A stretch of 47,515 nucleotides of DNA from Actinomycetes bacterium (GTDB lineage: Bacteria; Actinomycetota; Coriobacteriia; Coriobacteriales; JAEZZM01): positions 1 through 47,515 of the forward strand of contig JAEZZM010000032.1 of the NCBI GenBank assembly GCA_023418575.1, given 5' to 3'. Position numbers and translations under genes: made by a program. Of the stretch, positions 33,449-41,390 are shown piece after piece. Under the pieces are notes generated by a model. That model saw only the letters and a program-made list of their open reading frames with translations, was not told the DNA's origin and made no database searches. The stretch's first letter is position 1, and every line of letters starts with the position of its first letter.

Positions 33449-34774
33449 GTGCGTATAGCAGTCGTAAACCTTGGATGTAAAGTAAATAGGGTTGAGCTTG
33501 ATCATCTAAGCCTTAGTCTTGCTCGCAGAGGTCATGAGATAGTGGATCCTTCTCAGGCTCAGCTTATTGTGATTAATACCTGTGCTGTTACCACAGAGGC
33601 CGAGAAAAAAACGCGCAAAGCTATCCGCAAGGCAGCACAGCGAGAACAAGAACCCCTGGTTTTGGTCGCCGGATGTTCAGTGACCTTACATCCTCAAGAA
33701 ATTGAGGCTTTACACGAGCGTGTATCAGTGTGTCTTAACAAGTTTGAGCTTGCTGATAGAGCAGAAGGCCTGCTTAAGCAATATTATGGTGATAGCTATG
33801 AGTGCCAGACAGCCAAAAGAGAAGAACTAGACTTAAAACAAGACAAGGAAGAGACAGCTCAAGATGCAGAACTTGAAGATTTATCCCATAGGCGTCTTGG
33901 CATTAAAATACAAGATGGCTGTGATAATCGTTGTTCTTATTGCATTATTTGGAAGGCTCGAGGTAAAGCCCATTCTTTGGATGTTACACAAGTTTTAGAT
34001 CAGGTGCACCAAGCTTTAGACTTAGGTGTGCAAGAACTTGTTTTAACAGGTATTAACCTGGGTACCTATCAGGCTGACTACCATGGATCCTGCCTAGATC
34101 TAGCAGATCTTATTGAGCTTATCATGCAAAAAACTAAGCTTAAAAGACTGCGCCTTTCATCTTTAGAGCCCCTTGACTTGAGTAAAAAGCTCCTTGAATG
34201 CATGAAACGCTATGAGGAAAGAGTTTGCCAACATCTGCACCTAGCCTTGCAAAGTGGTTGCGATAAGACCTTGCGTGAAATGAACAGAATTTATAACACA
34301 CAAGAGTTTGCAGAGCGTATTGCTATGGCAAGAGAGCTCAATCCTCTTATGAGCTTTTCAACGGATTTAATAGTTGCCTTTCCTGGTGAAAGTGATGAGG
34401 ATTTTAAGCAGTCTTATGATTTTTGCAAAGCTATGCGCTTTTCAAAAATTCATACCTTTAGATATTCTGCTCGTCCAGGGACCCCTGCAGCTTTACGTCC
34501 TGATCAAATTGATGGCTCTATAAGTGCTCATCGATCAGAAGAGATTCGTAAACTTGCAGAAGAGCTTAGGCTTGAGGATGCGCGTATGCGCCTTGGCACT
34601 AATGAATATGTTTTAGTAGAAGATGGACGTCAAGGGACTTCTGGTAGCTATCACAAAGTAGAGATTATAGGCCTAGATTCTACTGAGATTTACCCTGGTG
34701 ATCTAGTACAGGTCCATCTTGAGAAACTTAGCTCTACAGGACAGCTGGTGGCTCGCTATATAAAGAGCATATAA
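33449..34774 (+). CDS. mtaB: MtaB-family tRNA methylthiotransferase
   Basis: MtaB adds a methylthio group to t6A37 of tRNA decoding ANN codons, using two [4Fe-4S] clusters and SAM. The 441-aa protein has the N-terminal UPF0004 domain (VNLGCKVNRVELDHLS, NTCAVTTEAEKKTRK, VAGCSV) and the radical-SAM core IKIQDGCDNRCSYCIIW (CxxxCxxC). It also has ELVLTGINLGTY, RLSSLEPLDL, HLHLALQSGCDKTLREMNR, DLIVAFPGESDEDF and a C-terminal TRAM-like segment. VLTGINLGTY and KVN at the first cluster point to MtaB rather than MiaB. Translation begins at GTG 33449, seven bases after dnaJ. Confidence 0.92.
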   Translation: MRIAVVNLGCKVNRVELDHLSLSLARRGHEIVDPSQAQLIVINTCAVTTEAEKKTRKAIRKAAQREQEPLVLVAGCSVTLHPQEIEALHERVSVCLNKFELADRAEGLLKQYYGDSYECQTAKREELDLKQDKEETAQDAELEDLSHRRLGIKIQDGCDNRCSYCIIWKARGKAHSLDVTQVLDQVHQALDLGVQELVLTGINLGTYQADYHGSCLDLADLIELIMQKTKLKRLRLSSLEPLDLSKKLLECMKRYEERVCQHLHLALQSGCDKTLREMNRIYNTQEFAERIAMARELNPLMSFSTDLIVAFPGESDEDFKQSYDFCKAMRFSKIHTFRYSARPGTPAALRPDQIDGSISAHRSEEIRKLAEELRLEDARMRLGTNEYVLVEDGRQGTSGSYHKVEIIGLDSTEIYPGDLVQVHLEKLSSTGQLVARYIKSI

Positions 34775-34843
34775 AACTGTTACTATATGAATAGTTGCTG
34801 TATGCTACGGGTCTTATAGGCTAGACTTGCCAAAAGAGGTGCT

Positions 34844-35803
34844 ATGGAAACCACAAAATTAGAGTTACGAGTACCATCCTCAATCCATATGTGCTCAGTA
34901 GTGGGTGTTTCTGATGAGATACTTAAGGTCATAGAAGAAGAACTTGAAGCTAAGGTAAGCGTACGTGGTAACCTTATTAGTATTAGTGGATCAACCATTG
35001 AAGTTCAGCTACTTACTAGCTTATTTTCTGAGCTTATCAAGATGGCGCAATCTCAAGAACAGGCTAGTCCTCAATTTGTCCGTCAATCTATAGAGCTTCT
35101 AAAAAATTCTAATTTTACCCCAGCTCATCTTAGGGAAGATATTTTATTAAGCTATAGAGGTAAGGCGATTAGACCAAAAACAGCAGGTCAAAAAGCTTAT
35201 GTTGATGCTATTAAAGAGCACACTATCACCTTTGGTTTGGGGCCCGCAGGTACCGGTAAAACATATCTGGCCATGGCCATGGCTATAGCTGCGCTCAAGC
35301 GTAAAGAAATTGCGCGCATTATCCTTACCAGACCCATAGTTGAGGCAGGTGAAAACCTTGGCTTTCTTCCTGGTAGCATAGAAGAAAAGGTTGATCCCTA
35401 TGTAAGACCCCTCTACGATGCACTTTTTGATATGACTGATGCAGAAAAAGCCCGCTCATATATTGAGCGCGGTATTATCGAAATTGCACCCTTGGCCTTT
35501 ATGAGAGGGCGCAGTTTAAATGATGCCTTCGTTATTTTAGATGAGGCGCAAAATATTACTCAAGAACAACTTAAAATGTTTTTAACGCGCCTTGGCTTTA
35601 ATTCAAAATTTGTAATAACTGGAGATTTGAGTCAGTCTGATATTGAGCAAAGAAATTCCGGTCTCCGCAGTATTGAATCAATTCTTTCTGAGATAAAAGA
35701 TATTGCATTTATACATATGAGTGGAAAAGATGTAGTGCGCCATTCTTTGGTTGCAAAAATAGTATATGCCTATGATAAGGCTCAAAAAAGCAAAGGGAAC
35801 TAA
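34844..35803 (+). CDS. phoH: PhoH-like ATPase
   Basis: PhoH-like proteins (PhoH2/YbeZ type) are cytoplasmic ATPases tied to RNA metabolism and partnered with YbeY. The 319-aa chain has a short KH-like N-terminal region (VPSSIHMCSVVGVSDEILKVIEEELEAKVSVRGN, about 8-45), KTAGQKAYVDAI, the Walker A GPAGTGKTYLAMAMAI (about 132-147), RPIVEAGENLGFLPGSIEEKVDPYVRPLYDAL, and Walker B FVILDEAQNITQEQLKMFLTRLGFNSKFVITGD. AAAGAGGTG precedes the ATG. ybeY starts on its stop codon (taATG), a conserved pair. Confidence 0.95.
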   Translation: METTKLELRVPSSIHMCSVVGVSDEILKVIEEELEAKVSVRGNLISISGSTIEVQLLTSLFSELIKMAQSQEQASPQFVRQSIELLKNSNFTPAHLREDILLSYRGKAIRPKTAGQKAYVDAIKEHTITFGLGPAGTGKTYLAMAMAIAALKRKEIARIILTRPIVEAGENLGFLPGSIEEKVDPYVRPLYDALFDMTDAEKARSYIERGIIEIAPLAFMRGRSLNDAFVILDEAQNITQEQLKMFLTRLGFNSKFVITGDLSQSDIEQRNSGLRSIESILSEIKDIAFIHMSGKDVVRHSLVAKIVYAYDKAQKSKGN

Positions 35804-36282
35804 TGATTGTTCATATTCAAACAGACGAAGTGCAGGATTTTCTTACAGATACAGAGATAGAGGCACTTTTTGAGCATTGTTTGCGCGCTGAACAACTTAT
35901 ACCTCATCCTCATGGCTTAGAAGCAGAACTAAGTCTGCTCTTTTGCTCAAATGAGTATATCCAGCAGCTCAATTGCGATTATCGTGGCATCAATAAGGCA
36001 ACTGATGTCTTAAGTTTTGCTTTGTATGAGGACGCTTTTGATCAAATTTTAAAAGAACAAGATGAGTTACTTTTGGGAGACATAGTGATAGCTCCACGCT
36101 ATGTAGAGGCCCAGGCTCTAGAATATGATCACAGTCCAGCAGATGAACTTAGATTACTCTTGGTTCATGGCCTTTTACACCTCTTGGGCTATGATCATAT
36201 TGACGATGATGACGCGGCGAAGATGGAAGAACGTGAGCGTTTTCTTTTATCGCAATTGCCAGCTTGGGGAGGTAAGCGATGA
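35803..36282 (+). CDS. ybeY: Endoribonuclease YbeY
   Basis: YbeY is a zinc endoribonuclease involved in 16S rRNA 3'-end maturation and ribosome quality control. The 159-aa protein ends with the signature LLLVHGLLHLLGYDHIDDDDAAKMEERERFLL, holding the zinc triad HxxxHxxxxxH, and has YRGINKATDVLSFALYEDAF and LLGDIVIAPRYVEAQA before it. It overlaps phoH by 1 bp and dgkA by 4 bp (ATGA). The chain phoH-ybeY-dgkA-era is widely conserved and joins rRNA processing with membrane lipid recycling and 30S assembly. Confidence 0.96.
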   Translation: MIVHIQTDEVQDFLTDTEIEALFEHCLRAEQLIPHPHGLEAELSLLFCSNEYIQQLNCDYRGINKATDVLSFALYEDAFDQILKEQDELLLGDIVIAPRYVEAQALEYDHSPADELRLLLVHGLLHLLGYDHIDDDDAAKMEERERFLLSQLPAWGGKR

Positions 36283-36659
36283 TGCCAGATGGCAAGGGTC
36301 ACCCTTCATTGAAAAAGAGTTTTTTATACGCTTTGGAAGGTATACTACTTGCACTTCGCACTGAACGAAATATTAAACTCATTTTAATTTTGGGTTTTAT
36401 TACTATTATTGCCGGTCTTATCGCCCAACTTGAAACTTGGGCTTGGTGTCTTATTATATTATTAACAGGATTGCTTGCTTTCGCAGAACTGATCAACACA
36501 GCCTTAGAGAGTTTGGTGGATTTGGCATGCCCTGAGTATCATGAACTTGCCAAAAAGACTAAGGATATTGCAGCTGGAGCAGTTTTGGTTTTAAGTATAA
36601 CGGCTGTGCTTATTGGCATAGTGTTATTTGGAGATGTATTGCTTGAGCGTCTTTTTTAA
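36279..36659 (+). CDS. dgkA: Diacylglycerol/undecaprenol kinase (DgkA family)
   Basis: Gram-positive DgkA homologues phosphorylate undecaprenol to feed cell-wall synthesis. The 126-aa protein has a basic amphipathic N-terminus (HPSLKKSFLYALEGILLALRTERNIK), three membrane helices (about 33-50, 54-73, 98-120) and the catalytic block LLAFAELINTALESLVDLACPEYHELAKKTKDIAAGAVLV. The E-x-x-N-T-A-x-E motif is complete. The ATG overlaps the ybeY stop. Substrate preference for undecaprenol is inferred from the Gram-positive context, not visible in sequence. Confidence 0.92.
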   Translation: MMPDGKGHPSLKKSFLYALEGILLALRTERNIKLILILGFITIIAGLIAQLETWAWCLIILLTGLLAFAELINTALESLVDLACPEYHELAKKTKDIAAGAVLVLSITAVLIGIVLFGDVLLERLF

Positions 36660-36717
36660 AGCTTGAGCGCACAAATGGGGATCAACGCGGAGTGCATGCG
36701 CTAGAAAAGGGGAAAAG

Positions 36718-37707
36718 ATGAACTCACAAGACATCATTGATGCTTTTTTTAAGCGAACAGCAGATGAGGCGGCTAGTGAAGCTCCTGACTTTGGGCTCTC
36801 CGAGCATAAAGAGGGCTTTAAAAGTGGCTTTGTTGCTTTTATCGGCAGACCCAATGCGGGAAAATCAACCTTATTAAATGCCCTTATGGGTGAAAAATTA
36901 GCTATTACTTCAAATACTGCTCAGACTACACGTCATAGGTTTAGAGCAATTTATGATACCGATGATGCACAAATTATCATTGTTGACACCCCTGGATTAC
37001 ATAAACCTCATGATGCCTTGGGCGAAGAACTAAATAGATCTGCACTTAAATCTTTAGAAGATGTAGATCTAGTTGCTTTTTTGCTTGATAGTAGCAAGGA
37101 AGCAGGTAGGGGAGACCAGTGGGTTTTAGATCAGTTAAAAACCGTTGATGCCCCTAAGCTTTTGGTGATAACTAAATCAGATTTAAGTGATGCTCATAAG
37201 TGTCAGCTTCAGCTTGAACGTGTGTATAGTGATGATCTTTTTGATGATGCCATTGTTCTTTCTGCTCAAACCGGGGAGCGCTTGGCTCAGTTTACTGAAC
37301 TTCTTAAATCATATCTTCCTGAAGGTCCACGATGGTTTCCCAAGGGTACGCGCACGGATCAGGATGAAGAAGTTCTTATTGCAGAGTTCATAAGGGAAAA
37401 AATACTACTTGAGACTTCCGATGAAGTGCCTCATGCTATTGGCGTGCAGGTAGAAGAATACAGCTATAACAAGAAAAAGAATCTTAGTTCTATTCGCGCA
37501 CTCATTTATGTGGAGCGTGAAAGCCAAAAAGGCATCATTATTGGTAAGGGTGGAGCAAAGATTAAGCGCCTGGGCAGCCTTGCGCGCCATGATCTTGAGC
37601 GCCTGCTTCAAACTCGGGTTTATTTGGACCTCAGGGTTAAGCTTAAAAAGGATTGGCGCAAGGATGCAGCTCAAATTAGAAGATTTGGCTATGGTGAAGG
37701 GCTTTAG
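36718..37707 (+). CDS. era: GTPase Era
   Basis: Era binds 16S rRNA and GTP during 30S assembly. The 329-aa protein has an extra N-terminal segment of about 35 residues, then G1 GRPNAGKSTLLNAL, TAQTTRHRFRAIYDT (G2), DTPGLHKPHDALGEELN (G3), ITKSDL in place of the usual NKxD (G4) and VLSAQTGE (G5). The C-terminal KH domain reads VERESQKGIIIGKGGAKIKRLGSLARHDLERLLQTRVYLDLRVKLKKDWRKD. Thr instead of Asn in G4 is unusual for Era but known in other GTPases. recO begins 3 bp downstream. Confidence 0.96.
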   Translation: MNSQDIIDAFFKRTADEAASEAPDFGLSEHKEGFKSGFVAFIGRPNAGKSTLLNALMGEKLAITSNTAQTTRHRFRAIYDTDDAQIIIVDTPGLHKPHDALGEELNRSALKSLEDVDLVAFLLDSSKEAGRGDQWVLDQLKTVDAPKLLVITKSDLSDAHKCQLQLERVYSDDLFDDAIVLSAQTGERLAQFTELLKSYLPEGPRWFPKGTRTDQDEEVLIAEFIREKILLETSDEVPHAIGVQVEEYSYNKKKNLSSIRALIYVERESQKGIIIGKGGAKIKRLGSLARHDLERLLQTRVYLDLRVKLKKDWRKDAAQIRRFGYGEGL

Positions 37708-37709
37708 TT

Positions 37710-38621
37710 TTGTCCAAGACGGCCTATACTGAGCATGGTATTATTTTAAAAACTACCAAATTAAAAGAAACTGACCTTATCGTGCAGCTCCTTAATGATC
37801 GAGGAGAACTTGTTTCAGCCTTTGCCTATGGGCCAAGAAAACCTGGTTCTAAATTTGGAGCTCAACTCTCAGTCTTTAACGAGCTTGAATTACTCTTAAG
37901 GCCTGGCAAAGGGCTTGCTAGTATTGCTGAGGCAAGTTTGATCTATTATCCTTCTAAACTGGCTTCAAATTACTCTGCCTATCTTGGAGCTTGTGCGCTT
38001 ATGAGCTTTCTTTCAAAAAGCTCATATGAAGGACTTGAGGATCCTCTCATATTTGCCATGAGTGCCAAGGCTTTGCGCTGCATGAATGAGTGGGCAGATC
38101 AGCCTTATGGCTCAGAATTTATCGCACTTGCTTCTATCTTAAAGCTCTTGGCTCAAATGGGCTTTCAACCAAATTTAGATCTTCCAGATGAAGACTGCGG
38201 ACAAGAGGCCCTCAAGCTTGTTTTTGACATGACACAAGGTTCATGCGATTTCTTTGAAGCAGATCTTATTGATCCAAGTCAGCAACTTTTGCTAAGCCCA
38301 GACCTTATAGCATGGTTGCGTTTTTTGTTATTTTCTAGTTATGAGCAGATATATGAGCACCTTAATGCTGCACCAGTTGAGCAGCGGTGTCCTGACATAG
38401 TTGCTGGGCAAGAACTTGTGCAAGAAGACGCGCAAAAAGTCGCGCAAGAGGCCGTTCAAGGCTTGGCACAAGGCGTAGAATCTAGTAAGGCTAAAAACTG
38501 GAGCGCTCTACTCTTAGAGATACAGGATTTTGTTTTATCCTGGGCAGAGTTTTGCTTGGGTCGCAAATTGGGCGCATTTACTTTGTGGAAAAATGAGTCG
38601 AGGGCTTCACAAGTGACTTAG
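37710..38621 (+). CDS. recO: DNA repair protein RecO with a tetrapeptide-repeat insert
   Basis: RecO anneals single strands and helps load RecA with RecR. The 303-aa protein starts at TTG 37710 (GAAGG 37696-37700 upstream). It has the OB-fold N-terminus TEHGIILKTTKLKETDLIVQLLNDRGELVSAFAYGPRKPGSKFGAQLSVFNELELLL, then a helical domain ending LGRKLGAFTLW. The zinc-binding Cys cluster found in many RecO proteins is not evident. Residues about 233-256 are a six-fold Ala/Val-Gln-x-x repeat not expected in the family. The era-recO order is widely conserved. Confidence 0.88.
   Translation: MSKTAYTEHGIILKTTKLKETDLIVQLLNDRGELVSAFAYGPRKPGSKFGAQLSVFNELELLLRPGKGLASIAEASLIYYPSKLASNYSAYLGACALMSFLSKSSYEGLEDPLIFAMSAKALRCMNEWADQPYGSEFIALASILKLLAQMGFQPNLDLPDEDCGQEALKLVFDMTQGSCDFFEADLIDPSQQLLLSPDLIAWLRFLLFSSYEQIYEHLNAAPVEQRCPDIVAGQELVQEDAQKVAQEAVQGLAQGVESSKAKNWSALLLEIQDFVLSWAEFCLGRKLGAFTLWKNESRASQVT
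38406..38477 (+). repeat. Six 12-bp tandem repeats in recO
   Basis: Six consecutive 12-bp units encode GQEL, VQED, AQKV, AQEA, VQGL and AQGV. Every unit has CAA as its second codon and a G-initial first codon. Identity between units is partial, so the array is old or under loose constraint. It sits in the C-terminal helical domain of RecO and keeps frame at any copy number. Confidence 0.85.
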
Positions 38622-38670
38622 TAGCTGCTATAGTAATTAGGCTTATGTTTGTTAATACCCTTTTCTTGGA

Positions 38671-38690
38671 TTAAGCTTAGACGAGCTTAA
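38671..38690 (+). promoter_or_regulatory. Hairpin in the rpsO leader
   Basis: TTAAGCT (38671-38677) and AGCTTAA (38684-38690) form a 7-bp stem with a 6-base loop about 45 bases before the rpsO start. S15 is known to repress its own mRNA in several bacteria through unrelated leader folds; whether this hairpin serves that role is a guess. No promoter was firmly identified in the 113-bp gap. Confidence 0.35.
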
Positions 38691-38734
38691 AGCTTTCTCT
38701 CAGATAAGGGCGGATGTATGAAGGGTGGGCCAAT

Positions 38735-39010
38735 ATGCCTCTCACAAAAGACGTAAAAGCTCAAATTATCAAAGAGTTTGGTAAAAATGAGCAGGATTCA
38801 GGTTCAGCTTTAGTGCAGGTAGCTCTTTTGACTCAGCGCATTAAGGATCTTACTGAGCATATGAAAGTTCACAAAAAGGACTTCCATACTCGTAGAGGTC
38901 TGCTTCAGCTTGTAGGTCAGCGTCGTCGCCTTCTTGTATATATCAAGAATAAAGACATTGAAGTCTACCGTGATCTCATTGCTAAGCTTGGAATTCGTGA
39001 CAACATCTAA
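38735..39010 (+). CDS. rpsO: 30S ribosomal protein S15
   Basis: S15 binds the central domain of 16S rRNA and bridges the subunits. The 91-aa chain reads MPLTKDVKAQIIKEFGKNEQDSGSALVQVALLTQRIKDLTEHMKVHKKDFHTRRGLLQLVGQRRRLLVYIKNKDIEVYRDLIAKLGIRDNI in the standard pattern. ATG 38735 is chosen to match the family N-terminus, with AAGGGTGG (38721-38728) 6 bases upstream; the in-frame ATG at 38714 would add seven atypical residues. It is followed by a strong terminator and then pnp, the usual neighbour. Confidence 0.97.
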   Translation: MPLTKDVKAQIIKEFGKNEQDSGSALVQVALLTQRIKDLTEHMKVHKKDFHTRRGLLQLVGQRRRLLVYIKNKDIEVYRDLIAKLGIRDNI

Positions 39011-39022
39011 GCAGTGTTTTGT

Positions 39023-39056
39023 GAGGGGGTGGCTGTTACTAGCTGCCCTCTTTTTT
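39023..39056 (+). terminator. Intrinsic terminator between rpsO and pnp
   Basis: GAGGG...CCCTC forms the base of the hairpin, with GGCT/AGCT pairing inside, followed by six T (39051-39056). It starts 12 bases after the rpsO stop and would separate rpsO from pnp transcription or attenuate it. Confidence 0.85.
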
Positions 39057-39068
39057 GTTATGACGGAG

Positions 39069-39123
39069 TATCCACCGGGGGGTTGATATTTCGTGAAGCT
39101 GGGAGGAAGAAGACCTTAGCTTC
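39069..39123 (+). promoter_or_regulatory. Two hairpins in the pnp leader
   Basis: The first is TATCCACC (39069-39076) against GGTTGATA (39081-39088) with one mismatch and a GGGG loop. The second is GAAGCT (39095-39100) against AGCTTC (39118-39123), enclosing a purine-rich GGGAGGAAGAAGA stretch. The pnp start is 30 bases further on. In E. coli a leader stem cleaved by RNase III lets PNPase repress its own synthesis; a similar role here is inferred only from position. Confidence 0.4.
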
Positions 39124-39153
39124 AAAGCAGTTTGAAAGAGAGATTATTTATTT

Positions 39154-41322
39154 ATGGCTAAAGTAAAGGAAAGTTTTGAACTTTTTGGTAAGCAGTACTC
39201 CATTGAAACAGGAGAAATTGCCAAGCAAGCCACCGGAAGTGTTGTAGTAAAACAGGGCGATACTACCGTATTAGTTACAGCTGTAGTTTCACCTGAGCGC
39301 AAAAATTTTGACTTTTTTCCTTTAACCGTTGATTTTATCGAAAAAATGTATTCGGTAGGTAAGATTCCAGGCGGCTATCTCAAGCGTGAGTCACGCCCTA
39401 CAGAAAAGGCTACTCTTACCGCCCGTATGATTGATAGACCCATCAGACCTGCCTTTCCTGATGGATTTAGAAATGAAGTGCACATTGTAGCTACCTGCCT
39501 TGTTGCAGATCAAACTAATGCTCCTGATGTTATTTCAGTTATGGGTGCTTCTGCAGCCCTGCTTGCAGGGGGTGTTCCCTTTGATGGACCTTTAGCTTGC
39601 GTTCGTGTAGCTCGTGACAAAGACAGTGGCGAGTTTATCATCAATCCAAGCTATGAGGAGAGAGAAAACTCAGATCTTGATCTTGAAATAGCTGGTTCTG
39701 CAGATTTTGTTTCTATGGTAGAAGCAGGCGCAGACCAAATTAGTGAAGAAGATATGCTTAAGGCTATGAGCTTTGGTCAAGAAGCTATTGCTGCTTTTTG
39801 CGAGGCACAAAAACGCTTTGCTCAAAAACTTGAGGTAGAACTCAAAAGCTATCCGCTTGATGAGCAAAATGAAGAGCTCCACGAGCGCATTTTTAACTAT
39901 TATGAGCAGATGGGTGAGGCCCTTAGAGATATAGATAAGCAAAGCCGCTTAGCTAAGGTTGCCGCTTTAAAAGAAGAGATTTTATCTGGTTTTAGTGATG
40001 AAGAGCTTGAGCTTTATCAAGAAGCCTTGCCTGGTGAACTTAAGTTATTAGAGAAAAAAGCTATGCGCTCTATGGTTTTAGAAACTGGAGAGCGTGTTGA
40101 TGGACGCAAGGTTGATGAAATTCGTCCCATCACTGTAGTAGGGGATTACCTGCCCCTTGTACATGGATCTGGTCTTTTTACTCGCGGACAAACCCAGGTA
40201 TTATCAGTATTAAGTCTTGGTATGCTCAATGAGTGGCAGCGCCTTGACACTATTGAACCCATTGAGGGCAAACGCTATATGCACCACTACAATTTCCCTC
40301 CTTATTGCACGGGTGAAGTGGGCCGCATGGGTGCCCCTAAGCGCAGAGAGATTGGTCACGGAAATCTTGCAGAACGTGCGCTATTACCAGTATTGCCTTC
40401 AGAAGATGAATTTCCTTATGCCATCCGAGTAGTATCTGAGGTCCTAGAGTCAAATGGTTCCTCTTCTATGGCTTCAACCTGCGGCTCCTGCCTAGCTCTT
40501 ATGGATGGTGGTGTGCCTATTAAAGAGCCTGTCTCTGGAATTGCTATGGGTCTCATTAAAGAAGGCGATAAAACCGCTATTTTATCCGACATTCAAGGTA
40601 TTGAAGACTTTTTGGGTGATATGGACTTTAAGGTATGTGGAACCAAAAACGGTATCACAGCCCTTCAAATGGATAATAAGGCAAAAGGTTTAAGTCTTGA
40701 AGTTTTAGCAGCCGCCCTAAAGCAGGCTAAGGAAGGTCGAGCCTTTATTCTCGACAAGATGCTTGAAGTTATTCCTCAAAGCCGCGAAGACATCAAGGAA
40801 AATGCTCCACGTATTATTACTATGCATATTCCTGTTGATAAGATCCGCGAGGTTATCGGCAGCGGTGGTAAAGTAATTCGCGCTATTCAAGAAGAAACAG
40901 GCGCAACTATTGATATTCAGGAAGATGGAACCATCTATATTGCCTCAAATGATATGGGTGGTCTTGAAGCCAGAATTCGCATTGAGAACATTATTAAAGA
41001 GCCTGAGCTTGGTGAGGAGTACCTGGGCCGAGTTGTAGGTATTCAAAGCTTTGGTGCCTTTGTAGAAATCCTGCCAGGCAAAGACGGTCTTCTCCATATC
41101 TCAAAGCTTGCTAACGGACGTGTTGAGAAAGTAGAAGATCTCTTATCGGTTGGCGATGAGATCAAGGTTAAAATTGTAGAGATTGACGATAAGGGCAAGA
41201 TCTCTCTCGATCGTCTTGATAAGCCAGATGCGCCACAAACACATTCTCATGGACAGCGCCATGCTGAGTCTGAGCGCAAAAGCGAGCGCTTTGATCGTCA
41301 ACCTCGCCGCAGACATAACTAA
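39154..41322 (+). CDS. pnp: Polyribonucleotide nucleotidyltransferase (PNPase)
   Basis: PNPase is the phosphorolytic 3'-5' exoribonuclease. The 722-aa protein has two RNase PH-like domains (the first with VVSPERKNFDFFPLTVDFIEKMYSVGKIPGGYLKRESRPTE; the second with RTG-type sequences GERVDGRKVDEIRPI, LFTRGQTQ, and the catalytic region GLIKEGDKTAILSDIQGIEDFLGDMDFKVCGT). A KH domain follows (IREVIGSGGKVIRAIQEETGATIDIQEDG), then an S1 domain (GEEYLGRVVGIQSFGAFVEILPGKDGLLHISKLA). The His/Arg-rich tail is short. A terminator follows the stop by 28 bases. Confidence 0.98.
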   Translation: MAKVKESFELFGKQYSIETGEIAKQATGSVVVKQGDTTVLVTAVVSPERKNFDFFPLTVDFIEKMYSVGKIPGGYLKRESRPTEKATLTARMIDRPIRPAFPDGFRNEVHIVATCLVADQTNAPDVISVMGASAALLAGGVPFDGPLACVRVARDKDSGEFIINPSYEERENSDLDLEIAGSADFVSMVEAGADQISEEDMLKAMSFGQEAIAAFCEAQKRFAQKLEVELKSYPLDEQNEELHERIFNYYEQMGEALRDIDKQSRLAKVAALKEEILSGFSDEELELYQEALPGELKLLEKKAMRSMVLETGERVDGRKVDEIRPITVVGDYLPLVHGSGLFTRGQTQVLSVLSLGMLNEWQRLDTIEPIEGKRYMHHYNFPPYCTGEVGRMGAPKRREIGHGNLAERALLPVLPSEDEFPYAIRVVSEVLESNGSSSMASTCGSCLALMDGGVPIKEPVSGIAMGLIKEGDKTAILSDIQGIEDFLGDMDFKVCGTKNGITALQMDNKAKGLSLEVLAAALKQAKEGRAFILDKMLEVIPQSREDIKENAPRIITMHIPVDKIREVIGSGGKVIRAIQEETGATIDIQEDGTIYIASNDMGGLEARIRIENIIKEPELGEEYLGRVVGIQSFGAFVEILPGKDGLLHISKLANGRVEKVEDLLSVGDEIKVKIVEIDDKGKISLDRLDKPDAPQTHSHGQRHAESERKSERFDRQPRRRHN

Positions 41323-41350
41323 AGAGCTTCTCCATAGTTATATTGCCTCA

Positions 41351-41379
41351 AGCCCAAGACTTAAGCTCTTGGGCTTTTT
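41351..41379 (+). terminator. Intrinsic terminator after pnp
   Basis: AGCCCAAGA (41351-41359) and TCTTGGGCT (41367-41375) are perfectly complementary around a 7-base loop and run into five T. It lies in the gap between the convergent pnp and CPBP genes; only the + strand has the T tract. Confidence 0.93.
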
Positions 41380-41390
41380 CATTAGCGCCC

